From Nitrospira sp. (lineage in GTDB: Bacteria > Nitrospirota > Nitrospiria > Nitrospirales > Nitrospiraceae): DNA of 64,000 bases. Where the stretch lies: contig JARFXO010000005.1 in assembly GCA_029194665.1 (NCBI GenBank), positions 62,001 to 126,000 on the forward strand, written 5' to 3'. Positions 1 through 9,868 of this stretch are shown piece by piece. Positions within the stretch are counted from its first letter, which is position 1; each line of letters begins with the position of its first letter. The notes beneath the pieces are model-generated. The model searched no databases, was not told the DNA's origin, and saw only the letters and a list, made by a program, of their open reading frames with translations. A program made the translations under genes and the position numbers.

Positions 1-227
1 TCGATGTCTGATCGCCAAAGTCTCTCAAAATGGGAGCGACCTACTTCTCGTGATTTTGAACTCCAACCGCCGGTGGACTACCGCGAAAAGCCTGATCGAT
101 TACGGTTTTCGTCTCACCCGCACCATCCAATAGCCGCTGCGTTTCATTGTGAGCATGTAGTCGTGAGTCGGTGGCCAGGGTTCGCTCACGTTGTTGATTA
201 CGGCTACCGATATACAGCGAGAATCCA
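1..227. other. No gene identified at the window edge
   Basis: The first 227 bases show no convincing gene. A stop codon in the frame of the following Hpt gene lies at 9-11 and another follows soon after, so that gene does not extend out of the window. The stretch could be the 3' tail of an upstream gene or intergenic DNA; nothing here decides. Confidence 0.4.
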
Positions 228-656
228 ATGCAGCTGCACACTTACGCGGATGGGGCCACAGGCCAGCTCCAATCGATGGATTCAGGACATATCCAAAACG
301 TTCCCTCAACCACACCCGTTGATTGTTCATTGGCTCTACGCTGGGCGGACGGGGATCGATCACTGCTCGCCGAAATCACGGAGACGTTTGTAGAAGACTG
401 CCCGCAGCGGATGAAGGAGCTGGAGCTGGCTGTATGGGAAGGTAATGCAAATCTGATCAGGCAAGTTTCGCATAGCCTCAAGGGGATGGTCTCCTGCTTT
501 GGGGCGCATCAGGCCAAGTCGCTGGCGCAGGAGATGGAACATCTTGGTCGAAGCGGAGAGGTTTCAGAGGCTGCCGCTCTTCTACCGCGCGTGGTACATG
601 AGCTGTCGCACATGATCGAACATCTCAAGAAGATAGATTGGCAGATTGTCTCGTAA
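228..656 (+). CDS. Hpt-domain phosphotransfer protein
   Basis: Short stand-alone histidine phosphotransfer protein of about 142 residues. The Hpt motif HSLKG is at residues 82-86, with His82 the expected phospho-acceptor, inside a helical region (about 33-138) of the usual Hpt length. Such proteins relay phosphate between a hybrid kinase and a receiver domain. The next gene is a receiver-only protein, so the two may form a relay, but no kinase is next to them. The ribosome site at the first ATG is weak and the true start could be the internal Met17. Function is well supported; partner and exact start are inferred. Confidence 0.75.
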   Translation: MQLHTYADGATGQLQSMDSGHIQNVPSTTPVDCSLALRWADGDRSLLAEITETFVEDCPQRMKELELAVWEGNANLIRQVSHSLKGMVSCFGAHQAKSLAQEMEHLGRSGEVSEAAALLPRVVHELSHMIEHLKKIDWQIVS

Positions 657-694
657 CCTGCTGAGCTGTTCACTGCAGACAGCCCGGTAACGCA

Positions 695-1084
695 ATGGAA
701 GCCCCAGTGACGAAGATTGTCGTGGCGGACGATGACCGAATGCTTCGCAAGGCGACCGAAACCACCCTGCGTCGTCATGGATATGTGGTGTCGACAGCTT
801 CCGACGGGGAAGAAGCCCTTCGTCTCATCCGGTCCGAGCACCCCGATATCATCGTACTCGACCTGATCATGCCGAAGGTCCAGGGATTCGACGTGCTCCA
901 GACACTCAAGCAAGATGCCTTGACATCCTCCATACCTGTGATTGTGTTAAGCAGTCTTGCCCAGGATCGGGATAAACAAGAAGCGCTGAGTCTTGGAGCG
1001 GTCGCCTACTTCAATAAGTCAACATTTTCTCTGGGCGAGTTGGTCAAACAGGTTGAAACGGCACTCACTCAAGGACGGAATTAA
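695..1084 (+). CDS. Single-domain response regulator (receiver only)
   Basis: CheY-like receiver domain of 129 residues with no output domain. The acidic pocket is Asp12-Asp14, the phosphorylation site is Asp56 in the sequence IIVLDL, Ser86 is the switch residue and Lys108 the conserved lysine, so the domain looks active. Its stop codon overlaps the start of the following PilB/GspE-type ATPase by one base, so the two are translationally coupled. This suggests that the receiver modulates the ATPase or a surface-motility function. An Hpt gene lies just upstream. Confidence 0.85.
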   Translation: MEAPVTKIVVADDDRMLRKATETTLRRHGYVVSTASDGEEALRLIRSEHPDIIVLDLIMPKVQGFDVLQTLKQDALTSSIPVIVLSSLAQDRDKQEALSLGAVAYFNKSTFSLGELVKQVETALTQGRN

Positions 1085-2826
1085 TGGCGGAGTTTCAGGT
1101 CACCGAAGACGAACTGCGATCACTGTTCGTCGAAAATCTCGGGGTCATTGACCAGACGGACTTCGATAGGTCGACCAAGTTGGCTAAGCGACTGAGAGTG
1201 CCGCTCATGCACACCTTGGTCGAGCAAGGCCGCATCCCGCAAGCCTTTCTGCTGGACCAACTTGCCCGTAGTTGGAATGTCAGTTTTGTTGATCTAAAAC
1301 TCGGCATGGTCAAGAGCGAAGCAATCAATCTGTTGCAAGAGACCTTCGCCCGCAAGCAAGTCCTTATCCCGTTCGAGCGCCAGGGAACACAGTTGCACGT
1401 CGCCATGATGGATCCTCGGGAACTGAAAGTCGTGAATGAGGTGGAACGACTGACTGGACTGCGAGTACGTCCCTTCTTGGCCACGGAGGCCGCGATCAGG
1501 CGCGCCCAGCTCTTATACAGGAAGGAACTGCGGGAGATTCTCGAGCGAGCGACGACGGAAAGGACCACCGACTTGACTCCGGCTAGACAGCAGGAGATCA
1601 ACGAATCCACCATCGTGGAGGCCGCTCAGCGCGTCTTGCTCTACGCCGCTGTCACACGGGCGTCCGACATCCATATCGAACCGTTTGAGCTTGAAACCGT
1701 AATCCGCTACCGCGTGGACGGAGTGATGCGTGAAGTCTTCAGTTTGGCGTCGATGCTCCATCTCCCTCTGGTCTCGCGTGTCAAGATCTTGTCCGGAATG
1801 CGGATCGATGAGCGCCGCATTCCGCAAGACGGGCGGTTCGAAGCCGATCTCGACGGATTCAAAATAGATCTCCGCGTGGCTTCGGTCCCTACGCAGTGGG
1901 GTGAAAAACTCGTGCTCCGGATCCTCTCAAAGGACAATGTCATTATCGATCTGGAGGATCTTGGGTTGATCTCCTCGGACTATGAAATCGTGCTTCGCAA
2001 TATTCTCCGGCCGTTCGGCATGGTGCTCATCACTGGTCCTACCGGATCGGGCAAGTCGACCACGCTCTATGCCATGCTGATGCGGATTGGGACAGAGCGA
2101 CAGAACATCGTCAATATTTCAACGATTGAAGAACCGGTTGAGTATTCGATCCCCCGAGTCAACCAGACTCAGGTAAATCATCAAACGGGCGTTCTATTTT
2201 CAACAGGCTTGAGGGCGCTGCTCCGTCAAGATCCAGACGTGATCATGGTTGGAGAAATTCGGGACTGCGAAACCGCGGAGATCGCCGTCCAAGCTGCCCT
2301 CGTTGGGCGGCTCCTCTTGTCCACACTTCATACGAACGACGCGACCGGAAGCATTCCTCGACTGCTCGACATCGGTGTGGAGCCCTATTTGCTGTCCTCG
2401 TCCTTATCGCTTGTGGTTGCGCAACGGCTGGTTCGAAGAATTTGCAAGAATTGCCGCGAGAGTGTGCCCCCCAGCGCGCGGGTCCTCGAATCCATTCAAT
2501 CCCGGAGCGACTATTCCGAGACCGTTGCCATCTTACAACGGCAAGGCATCCTTCGAACAACCTATGACGGCCTTAGTGGCGTTCGGTTGTATCAAGGAAA
2601 AGGATGCGCACAATGTCAGGGAAGCGGTTTCACCGGTCGTGTGGGGCTGTTCGAGCTGTTTGAAGTCGATGAAGATATTCGAGATCTGATCATGCAGCGA
2701 AGGCCGGCATCGTTCATTCGCTCGACTGCGATCATGAAAGGGATGAAGACGATGTTTCAAGACGGACTGGCTAAGGCGTTCATGGGAGAGACAACGGTCG
2801 AAGAGGTATTACGAGTGGCGATATAA
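1084..2826 (+). CDS. GspE/PilB-type secretion or pilus assembly ATPase
   Basis: Hexameric motor ATPase of the type II secretion/type IV pilus assembly family, 580 residues. The N-terminal MshEN-type domain spans about residues 10-150. Walker A, GPTGSGKST, is at 318-326, an Asp box follows at about 345-358, and Walker B is near 383-391. A zinc-binding tetracysteine (CKNC at 454-457 and CAQC at 508-511) is characteristic of PilB/GspE and absent from PilT. The protein would act at the inner membrane to polymerise pilin or pseudopilin. It is coupled to a receiver gene by a one-base overlap. No other pilus or secretion genes follow in this window, so the partner machine must be elsewhere. Confidence 0.9.
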   Translation: MAEFQVTEDELRSLFVENLGVIDQTDFDRSTKLAKRLRVPLMHTLVEQGRIPQAFLLDQLARSWNVSFVDLKLGMVKSEAINLLQETFARKQVLIPFERQGTQLHVAMMDPRELKVVNEVERLTGLRVRPFLATEAAIRRAQLLYRKELREILERATTERTTDLTPARQQEINESTIVEAAQRVLLYAAVTRASDIHIEPFELETVIRYRVDGVMREVFSLASMLHLPLVSRVKILSGMRIDERRIPQDGRFEADLDGFKIDLRVASVPTQWGEKLVLRILSKDNVIIDLEDLGLISSDYEIVLRNILRPFGMVLITGPTGSGKSTTLYAMLMRIGTERQNIVNISTIEEPVEYSIPRVNQTQVNHQTGVLFSTGLRALLRQDPDVIMVGEIRDCETAEIAVQAALVGRLLLSTLHTNDATGSIPRLLDIGVEPYLLSSSLSLVVAQRLVRRICKNCRESVPPSARVLESIQSRSDYSETVAILQRQGILRTTYDGLSGVRLYQGKGCAQCQGSGFTGRVGLFELFEVDEDIRDLIMQRRPASFIRSTAIMKGMKTMFQDGLAKAFMGETTVEEVLRVAI

Positions 2827-2866
2827 CTATCGAGTTGGCCGATGGATTGGTGGAGCAGTAGGGGAA

Positions 2867-3400
2867 TTAACGCGGCTGGGAAAATTCGATGTTGACGTCT
2901 TTGCCGAGGTAATTCACCTGGAAGCCTTGCTTGTCGTAAGCCAGCACTGCACCCATGACGTTTTCGTCACCGTACTCCTCCTGGCCTAACAACTTTCGGA
3001 TGTCCTCGGTACTTTCGCTGTTGAGCACGTTTCGAAAGATGCCTCTGGTCTTGTACGCGAACCGATTATTGATGAAAAGGAGGTCGACCTTACCGTCCTG
3101 AATACGGACTCCGGCCATTGGACCGGTCGGTTTTCGTTGATCGAGCAGAAAGATGAACGTCGCTTCCTGCTCAGCCTTCACTCCTGAAATCTTTTCATTC
3201 ACCAAGGTTTCGACGGCTTTGGATTCCGAATCGCCGAGTTTGACGCCGAACAGCGAAATCTCAGCGCTCGAAATGGCTTTTGGCTCCATGACATCGTTCT
3301 TGCTCAATTCGTACGGCTCGGCATGGGCTGAGCCGAGCGTTGCGAGGACGCTCGCCAGTAGGATGATCGGCATCCGCACCACATTTTCTTTCGTCCTCAT
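2867..3400 (-). CDS. Secreted protein of unknown function
   Basis: About 177 residues when started at the ATG at 3400, chosen because it gives a classic Sec signal peptide (basic N-terminus, hydrophobic run, cleavage after AHA near residue 27). An upstream in-frame start at 3511 would bury that signal. The ribosome site is not strong at either start. The mature part is soluble, with a probable alpha/beta fold, and contains no motif I recognise. It lies convergently to the PilB-type gene and probably acts in the periplasm or at the cell surface. Confidence 0.65.
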   Translation of the reverse strand: MRTKENVVRMPIILLASVLATLGSAHAEPYELSKNDVMEPKAISSAEISLFGVKLGDSESKAVETLVNEKISGVKAEQEATFIFLLDQRKPTGPMAGVRIQDGKVDLLFINNRFAYKTRGIFRNVLNSESTEDIRKLLGQEEYGDENVMGAVLAYDKQGFQVNYLGKDVNIEFSQPR

Positions 3401-3562
3401 GGTATGTAACGGTTCTTTCGTAAGGGTTGGGGACTTTGTCAGGATGAGAGAATTGGCAGAATCCAGATAGGCATGCAACGCATTGTATGCCAAGAGCGGC
3501 CGGACCTGCAAGGAACGTGAAGCGCGAGCGTTCGCCGGGTCCGATGGGCAGGTATCCTTGCA

Positions 3563-3856
3563 TCATGGCTGAAGCTCTCTGGACAGCAACATCGCCCCGA
3601 GTTCTCGGAGCCGGCAAAAGTAAGCTTGGGGTTCGCCGTCCAATGCTTCCGTCAGTTCATCGAGGTCTCCCAAACAGTCTTTCACGATGGCAACCCGTTG
3701 GTCGTCGAGACCCTCGGAACCATGGAGGTAGTAGACCACACAGCCGCTAATGACCGTGTCGATGGTCATTAATTGCCCTTGATGTGGGCTCGAAAACTGA
3801 GGCCAACCATCGGCGCAATGTCGTTCCCACGCTGTTGCAATCATGCTTCGATCCAT
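3563..3856 (-). CDS. Small hypothetical protein
   Basis: 97-residue soluble, acidic protein with no signal peptide or membrane segment. A GGAG ribosome site lies just upstream of the ATG at 3856. No family or catalytic motif is recognised. The central part (DDQRVAIVKDCLGDLDEL) looks helical. It stands between the secreted protein and gdhA with its own gaps. The call rests on the ribosome site and natural-looking composition. Confidence 0.5.
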   Translation of the reverse strand: MDRSMIATAWERHCADGWPQFSSPHQGQLMTIDTVISGCVVYYLHGSEGLDDQRVAIVKDCLGDLDELTEALDGEPQAYFCRLRELGAMLLSRELQP

Positions 3857-3961
3857 GAGGAGCTCCTTTCCCTCTCCGTCATGTGACGAGCCAGCATTCT
3901 AGTGGATACGGTAGCAGACAGCCAGGAGATCCCGATGGAACAGTGTGGAAGAATCGCAGGA

Positions 3962-5212
3962 TCAAGGATACAGTCCACGCTGACGATGTGCTTGAGCAAC
4001 TTGATCAATCCCACTCATGAGTGCCGCCATGCGCATCGACACTCGCCGTTCGGTCGAAAAATGAAGTGTCCGCTGAAAGGCGGACGTGATGATGCCTTGC
4101 AGTCGATTCTGGATGTCTGTCGCACTCCAGAAAAAGCGCTGAAAGTCCTGCACCCATTCGAAGTACGAGACGATGACACCGCCGGAATTCGCGAGGATAT
4201 CCGGGATCACAAAGATTCCCTTCTCTGCGAGAAGCCTATCGGCTTCCAGGGTCGTCGGACCGTTCGCACCTTCGGACAGGATTCGGCACCTCAGGGAATT
4301 CGCATTCTTAGCCGTGATCTGTTCAGACAGGGCAGCGGGCACGAGCACGGTGCAATCGAGTTCCAACAATTCCTCATTGGTGATCGCATCACCCTGCTTG
4401 GTTTCCCGCAGCGGTTGTCGAGGATCGCGGCGAAGCAACTCTGTGACATTCAGTCCCTTGGAGTTGTAGATTCCACCCTGGACATCGCTGACGGCAATGA
4501 CGCGCGCACCTTGTTGTTCCATGATGCGAGCTGTGTGGGAGCCGACATTCCCGAATCCTTGGATCGCCACAGTGGCACTTTCAATCGACAACTTGAGGTG
4601 ACGAAGCGCCTCTTGCGTCACATAGACGACTCCACGTCCCGTCGCTTCTTCACGACCCAAGCTCCCCCCGATCGAGATCGGTTTGCCGGTCACCACTCCT
4701 GGAACGGCGTAGCCGACTTGCTGGCTGTACGTGTCCATGATCCATGCCATGGTCTGGGCATCGGTCCCGACGTCCGGGGCCGGGACATCCTTGTCCGGAC
4801 CGATCAATGGGAAAATTTCTGCGGCGTATCGCCGTGTCAGTCGCTGTAGCTCGGAGAGTGAAAGTTGCTTCGGCGCTACAGTGACTCCTCCTTTCGCTCC
4901 TCCGTACGGCAAGCCGGCCAAAGCGCATTTCCAAGTCATCCACATCGCAAGAGCAGCCACCTCTCCGAGATTCACGTCGGGATGGTACCGCACGCCTCCC
5001 TTGGACGGGCCCCGCGACGAATCGTGTTGAACGCGGTAGCCGGTAAAAACCTCCACGTGCCCGTCGTCCATCCGAACCGGAAGGCTGACGACGAGAGAAC
5101 GCTGTGGAAGTTTCAGGCGTTCACGGAGATTTGGGTCAAGTCCCATCGTTTCCGCTGCCTGATCGAACTGCGCGACGGCCAGCCGAAAAGTCGGTGTATC
5201 AAGTTCCTGCAT
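3962..5212 (-). CDS. gdhA: Glutamate dehydrogenase (Glu/Leu/Phe/Val dehydrogenase family)
   Basis: Hexameric-type glutamate dehydrogenase of 416 residues, catalysing reversible oxidative deamination of glutamate to 2-oxoglutarate and ammonium. The substrate domain has the strongly conserved block SRGPSKGGVR (about 66-75), and PYGGAKGGV carries the catalytic Lys107. The nucleotide-binding Rossmann motif GFGNVG lies near 230. Length fits the bacterial and archaeal short enzyme. In an ammonium-rich, nitrogen-oxidising lineage it would link ammonium assimilation to the TCA cycle, but coenzyme preference cannot be read from the sequence. lipB follows upstream in the same orientation after about 36 bases. 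Confidence 0.95.
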   Translation of the reverse strand: MQELDTPTFRLAVAQFDQAAETMGLDPNLRERLKLPQRSLVVSLPVRMDDGHVEVFTGYRVQHDSSRGPSKGGVRYHPDVNLGEVAALAMWMTWKCALAGLPYGGAKGGVTVAPKQLSLSELQRLTRRYAAEIFPLIGPDKDVPAPDVGTDAQTMAWIMDTYSQQVGYAVPGVVTGKPISIGGSLGREEATGRGVVYVTQEALRHLKLSIESATVAIQGFGNVGSHTARIMEQQGARVIAVSDVQGGIYNSKGLNVTELLRRDPRQPLRETKQGDAITNEELLELDCTVLVPAALSEQITAKNANSLRCRILSEGANGPTTLEADRLLAEKGIFVIPDILANSGGVIVSYFEWVQDFQRFFWSATDIQNRLQGIITSAFQRTLHFSTERRVSMRMAALMSGIDQVAQAHRQRGLYP

Positions 5213-5248
5213 AGGACTCCTCTAAGCAAACCCTCGTACGTCGGCCGG

Positions 5249-5959
5249 TCATGTAGTGGACCAGGTGAGGGCGAACACCGTCGCGAAGGTCCGAGCGAGC
5301 TCCTGCTTGACGGCGTCGACTGAGACTGACGTTTGACTCACAGCCGCCATGGATGTCACTTGGCAATCGGGCAAGCCGCATGGATGAATTCGGCGGAAAG
5401 GCGACAAGTCCAGATCCACGTTGAGGGCAACCCCGTGCAAGGTGATCCCGCGGTCGATTCGTATGCCGAGGAAAGCGATTTTTTGCGGTTCAGGTGCCAT
5501 GACCCACACACCCGGCTTGCCGATGATACGAGTTCCGGAAATGTTCCAACAGTTGAGCAATCGGATGATCACCTCTTCCAGTAACCAGACCAATTGCCTA
5601 GGCCCCGAAGCATGCCGATCGAGCTTGAAAATGGGGTAGAGGACAATCTGTCCGGGGCCGTGAAAAGTCACAGATCCTCCACGATTGACTTGGTGCATTT
5701 CCGCTCCATCCGCGCATAAGGAGGATTCACTGCCTCCCCAATGCGACGACCTTGTCCTACGTCCGAGCGTGTAGACGGGTGGGTGTTCAAGAATCAGAAG
5801 GGTATCCGGCTGGAGATCGAGGAGACGCTCCTCATGCAAACGACACTGCATTTCCCACGCAAGGAGATACGGAACCGGTTCTTGGAACACGCGAACCGCC
5901 CCGACATGAATGTGGAGAGGATTCGACCGCGGAGACGTCACGGTATTTGCGTCGATCAT
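5249..5959 (-). CDS. lipB: Octanoyl-[acyl-carrier-protein]:protein N-octanoyltransferase
   Basis: LipB moves the octanoyl group from acyl carrier protein to lipoyl domains, the first step of lipoate cofactor synthesis for pyruvate and 2-oxoglutarate dehydrogenases and the glycine cleavage system. The 236-residue protein has the substrate-pocket block RGGSVTFHGPGQ (93-104), the conserved Lys160 (EPQKIAFLG) and the catalytic Cys194 in HPCGLPDC. Its length is typical. It lies upstream of gdhA on the same strand with a short gap, so co-transcription is possible. Confidence 0.95.
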   Translation of the reverse strand: MIDANTVTSPRSNPLHIHVGAVRVFQEPVPYLLAWEMQCRLHEERLLDLQPDTLLILEHPPVYTLGRRTRSSHWGGSESSLCADGAEMHQVNRGGSVTFHGPGQIVLYPIFKLDRHASGPRQLVWLLEEVIIRLLNCWNISGTRIIGKPGVWVMAPEPQKIAFLGIRIDRGITLHGVALNVDLDLSPFRRIHPCGLPDCQVTSMAAVSQTSVSVDAVKQELARTFATVFALTWSTT

Positions 5960-6150
5960 GGGATCATACGCTCAAAAGGACAGGCCCGTCCGTGAAGATG
6001 TAGAACGCCCAGCAGTGGTCAGTTCTTGTACGTACGGTGCCGGAGGGAAGGCTCCGCATGGCAAGAATATTGTTGCACAACTCACCATGCAGAGGAAAGT
6101 TGGATTGCGAAGCTGCCAGAGCCGCCCTCATAACCAGTGAAGGAATAAGG

Positions 6151-7404
6151 TTACTTGATGGCTGCGAAGAGCTCCTTGATCCCAGGGGTCTTCAGCTTCT
6201 TGAGCGCCTTTGCCTCGATCTGGCGGATACGCTCGCGCGTGACGGACAAGCTTTGGCCGACTTGCTCCAAGGTGCTGGCTTCATCGTAGCCGATCCCGAA
6301 GCGAAGTCTGATGACGGTTTGCTCACGAGGCGTGAGGGTGCTTAGAATACGGTCCAGTTGTGCGGTCAGTTCGCTTCGATGGACATGAGCGTCTGGCGGA
6401 ACTGCTTGCTGGTCTGGAATCATGTCTCCGAACTGCGTATCTCCATCACCGATCGGAGTTTCCAAGGCCACCGGTTCCTGAAAGGCCAGGACAGTCTCGC
6501 GAATCCGCTCCGGTCTCATGCGCAGCACATGAGCAATCTCTTCCAAGCGAGCGGGCCGCCCAAACTGTTGCCCGAGCCTCCGCATCACACGGAGAATTCG
6601 ATGCGAGGCTTCGGTTTGGTGTACCGGGATGCGAATCGTTCGAGATTGATCCGCAAGTGCCCGCGTGATGCCCTGCCTGATCCACCACGTTGCGTAGGTG
6701 CTGAATTTAAATCCCTTTCGATACTGATATCGTTCGGCCGCTTTCATCAGGCCGATGTTGCCTTCTTGTACGAGATCCAGCAAGGTCAATCCTCGCCCGG
6801 TGTAATGTTTAGCAACGTCCACCACCAAACGAAGATTGCACCGCACGAGCTCATCTTTGCCTTGCTCCAAGATAACTCTCGCGACGTGGATCTCATCGAG
6901 CACCGTTTTCAGTGTTCTTGCCGTGGCTATCGACGGTTTGATGTCCGAGCACGACGGATGAAGAGCGGTGCGTATGGCCTTCTCAGCCTTATCCAATGCA
7001 GTAGCGGACAGCCCGCTCAATCGTCTGACCGTTTGGAGTACGTTCACACTGTCTGCAAGAAGTGATGCTCGGTCGTACTTGAACAAAGCTCGTACGGCTT
7101 GACGCAGAGCGGCCCGAATGCGCCTGGTCCCATGGTCCACCCGTTTGGCAATCGCGGTCTCTTCCTCTCGAGTCAAGAGACCCCGTTCACCGAACGACCG
7201 GAAGTATAAAGTCTCCAAAAGAAACGGACTGGCACCACGGCTTGTGCGCATGGCCGGCTGGGTCTTCTCATCCGAGCCGGATTCCTCAGCCTCACGGCTG
7301 ATCATTCCCAACATGCCGCTCGCCTTGGCGTCATCGGCATCGACATCCAGGACGAATGTTTTCTGTATCTCCGTCTCGTCAGAGACGCGCAGTTCTTCTT
7401 TCAT
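6151..7404 (-). CDS. Group 2 sigma-70 factor (RpoS/RpoD-like)
   Basis: RNA polymerase sigma factor of 417 residues. The start at 7404 is chosen because AAAGGTG lies just upstream; a longer frame begins at 7521 without that support. Region 1.2 and region 2 are present, including DLVQEGNIGLMKAAERY and the promoter-melting stretch GFKFSTYATWWIRQ. Region 3 follows, then the region 4.2 helix-turn-helix (SVTRERIRQIEAKALKKL). It lacks the large region 1.1/non-conserved block of primary sigma factors, which points to an alternative group 2 factor, perhaps for stress or stationary phase. RpoS identity cannot be shown from sequence alone. Confidence 0.9.
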   Translation of the reverse strand: MKEELRVSDETEIQKTFVLDVDADDAKASGMLGMISREAEESGSDEKTQPAMRTSRGASPFLLETLYFRSFGERGLLTREEETAIAKRVDHGTRRIRAALRQAVRALFKYDRASLLADSVNVLQTVRRLSGLSATALDKAEKAIRTALHPSCSDIKPSIATARTLKTVLDEIHVARVILEQGKDELVRCNLRLVVDVAKHYTGRGLTLLDLVQEGNIGLMKAAERYQYRKGFKFSTYATWWIRQGITRALADQSRTIRIPVHQTEASHRILRVMRRLGQQFGRPARLEEIAHVLRMRPERIRETVLAFQEPVALETPIGDGDTQFGDMIPDQQAVPPDAHVHRSELTAQLDRILSTLTPREQTVIRLRFGIGYDEASTLEQVGQSLSVTRERIRQIEAKALKKLKTPGIKELFAAIK

Positions 7405-7676
7405 CGTGTCACCTTTGCTCTGAATTATATTGTAAAGCACAGGTACCCCTTGCCTTGTTAGAGTCGCATTCAGCGGAAAAGATTCAACCGAGTCGTGACT
7501 TGTATGGCTTATATGAAGCAAAAGGGATGCTGGATTGAAGATGAGAAAAGGCGGGTGTGATCAGCTGGAAAAAGTATAAAGATTAGACTGAGCTAATGAG
7601 GAAACGGAGGACGAACTGTCGCACTTATGCGGCATCTATGTAAAAACGGCATCATCGATCTGGCTGAAATGCCACA

Positions 7677-8423
7677 CTACTTGGGTAGCAGTCCTTTGAT
7701 GAAGGGGGCAATGGTGTCGATCGGAATCGGGAAGATGGTCGTCGAGTTTTTCTCGGCCGCGATTTCGACGAGTGTTTGGAGATAGCGCAGTTGAAGGGCG
7801 GCTGGATTCCGGCTAATGACATCGGCGGCTTCGGCGAGTTTCTGCGCCGCTTGAAATTCGCCCTCAGCATGAATAATTTTTGCCCGTCGTTCCCGCTCGG
7901 CTTCAGCCTGTCGGGCGATCGCACGTTGCATATCTTGAGGAATATCCACGTTCTTCACTTCCACGGCAGCAACTTTTACTCCCCATGGCTCGGTCTGTTG
8001 GTCGATAATCCGCTGGAGTTCGGCGTTGATGTCATCGCGCTTCGATAACAGGTCGTCGAGCTGACTCTGGCCAAGCACGCTGCGCAGGGTGGTTTGGGCG
8101 ACTTGCGACGTGGAATACAGATAGTCTTGGACTGCCAGCACCGCCCGTTGAGGGTCAACCACCCTGAGGAAGATGACGGCGTTCACTTTCACGGAAATAT
8201 TGTCCAGCGTAATGACATCTTGGGAGGGGACTTCCATGGTCACGATTTGGAGATTGACGCGCACCATCTGTTGAAGGACCGGGACTACCAACCGAATGCC
8301 GGGTCCTTTCACCGTCTGAAACTTGCCCAGCACAAACACCACGAGCCGCTCGTATTCCATGACGCGCTTAAAACTGGCATAGAGCACGAGGACCAACAAG
8401 ACTAACGGCATGAGCAACGACAT
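7677..8423 (-). CDS. Slipin-type SPFH/Band 7 membrane protein
   Basis: Stomatin/slipin homologue of 248 residues: one N-terminal membrane hairpin (about 3-20), the Band 7 domain (about 22-180) and a coiled-coil region rich in Ala, Glu and Arg ([20 protein letters not shown]). It assembles membrane microdomains. The neighbouring upstream gene encodes a long NfeD protease, and the slipin/NfeD pair is a widely conserved operon in which the protease is thought to process or regulate the slipin. The genes are about 25 bases apart. The function in this organism is inferred from the pair. Confidence 0.9.
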   Translation of the reverse strand: MSLLMPLVLLVLVLYASFKRVMEYERLVVFVLGKFQTVKGPGIRLVVPVLQQMVRVNLQIVTMEVPSQDVITLDNISVKVNAVIFLRVVDPQRAVLAVQDYLYSTSQVAQTTLRSVLGQSQLDDLLSKRDDINAELQRIIDQQTEPWGVKVAAVEVKNVDIPQDMQRAIARQAEAERERRAKIIHAEGEFQAAQKLAEAADVISRNPAALQLRYLQTLVEIAAEKNSTTIFPIPIDTIAPFIKGLLPK

Positions 8424-8447
8424 AATGGCTCCTTGTCTTCGGTCGGT

Positions 8448-9773
8448 TCATCTGTGAGCGGGGGCAACCTTCACGGTCAGTCCCTCGACCGACATCACCT
8501 CCGCAGCCTCCCCTTGCCTGATCGGAGTTTGGCTGACTGCTTCCCAGATCTCCCCCTGGACCGTAATCTGACCGCGTGGGTTGAGATCCGTCCTGGCGAT
8601 TCCGATCAAACCAATCATCCCTTCAGCCCCAGTGATTGATCTGCCACGAGTGCTCTTAACGACCGTCCATGCAATGATTCCGATCAGGCCTCCGATCGTC
8701 ACGACGGTCGGCAATAAAAAGGATAGGGAGACTTGCAGAAAAGGCGCGTCACTCTTGATGAGGAACAGACCGCCCAACGTCATGGCGGCCAATCCACCGA
8801 GTGCGAGCAATCCATAGCTGGTGACAGAAATTTCGAGTAGGAGGAAAACTGCACCGAGTATCACAAGAAATGCGCCTGCATAGTTCACAGGGAGCGATTG
8901 AAGCGAATAGAAAGCTAAGATCAAGCTGATGGCGCCGATGATCCCGGGCAGGATGGCGCCTGGGCTGTAGAGTTCTGCCATAATTCCGATGGTTCCGATG
9001 GACATCAGCAGGTAAGCGATATTGGGGTCGCTTAAGATTTTGAGCAATTCCAGCCGAGTTCCCATTGGGAATCCATGGAGAGTTGCGGTCTCGGTTGAGA
9101 ACGTGATTGATCCATGTGGAAGGGCGATCTTTCTCCCATGCAGGCGTTTCAACAGTGTCGGGATGTCTTCGGCGATCATATCGATGACTTTGAGCTTCAG
9201 GGCTTCTTGCTCTGTCGCGGAAACGCTCTTTCGAACCGCATCCTCGGCCCATGATACATTCCGCCCATGCCGTTCCGCGATGCTCTTGATGTATGCAACC
9301 GCATCGTTTTCCACCTTCTCCTTCATCGTGTTGTCCATCTCGCCGCCCATGGCGACTGGGTGCGCTGCACCGATATTGGTACCAGGCGCCATGGCGGCAA
9401 CATGGGCCGCCATGGTGATGAAAACTCCCGCAGAGGCAGCTCGACCTCCTGAGGGAGAGACGAACACAATCACCGGAATGGTCGATCCCGTAATATCTTT
9501 GATCATCAGGCGCATGGAGGTGTCCAATCCTCCAGGCGTATCGAGTTGTAAGATGAGAGCCTGTGCGCTTGATGTCTGGGCATACGTGAGGGCATCGTGA
9601 AGATATTCAGCTGCCACAGGGTTGATGACCCCCTCGTAGTTTGCCACGACGATGTCCTCGGCAAGAGCGGGATCGGTTGGAAGAATCAAACAGAGTGCCG
9701 ACCCCAGCCCTACCATCGCCGCTGTGAGGCCACGGCCAAGCGCCGCTCTCGTTGTTTCACCATCTGTAGGCAT
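8448..9773 (-). CDS. Long-form NfeD membrane-bound serine protease
   Basis: NfeD1b-type protein of 441 residues: an N-terminal export signal, a ClpP-class protease domain (about 40-235), a four-helix membrane region (about 250-375) and a C-terminal OB-fold NfeD domain. The catalytic Ser lies in GRAASAG, preceded by an oxyanion stretch (FVSPSGG), and the candidate general base Lys lies in NTMKEKVEND. The family is known to cleave stomatin C-termini, and the slipin gene follows directly. First gene of the two-gene unit. Confidence 0.92.
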   Translation of the reverse strand: MPTDGETTRAALGRGLTAAMVGLGSALCLILPTDPALAEDIVVANYEGVINPVAAEYLHDALTYAQTSSAQALILQLDTPGGLDTSMRLMIKDITGSTIPVIVFVSPSGGRAASAGVFITMAAHVAAMAPGTNIGAAHPVAMGGEMDNTMKEKVENDAVAYIKSIAERHGRNVSWAEDAVRKSVSATEQEALKLKVIDMIAEDIPTLLKRLHGRKIALPHGSITFSTETATLHGFPMGTRLELLKILSDPNIAYLLMSIGTIGIMAELYSPGAILPGIIGAISLILAFYSLQSLPVNYAGAFLVILGAVFLLLEISVTSYGLLALGGLAAMTLGGLFLIKSDAPFLQVSLSFLLPTVVTIGGLIGIIAWTVVKSTRGRSITGAEGMIGLIGIARTDLNPRGQITVQGEIWEAVSQTPIRQGEAAEVMSVEGLTVKVAPAHR

Positions 9774-9868
9774 CGTAAGCTATTGAATGATGAGAGGATC
9801 TTACGGCCCACTTCCTAGCCTGTCAAGGAACGGCGATTGGTTGCAAAGGATGAAACGAACCACCTAGA

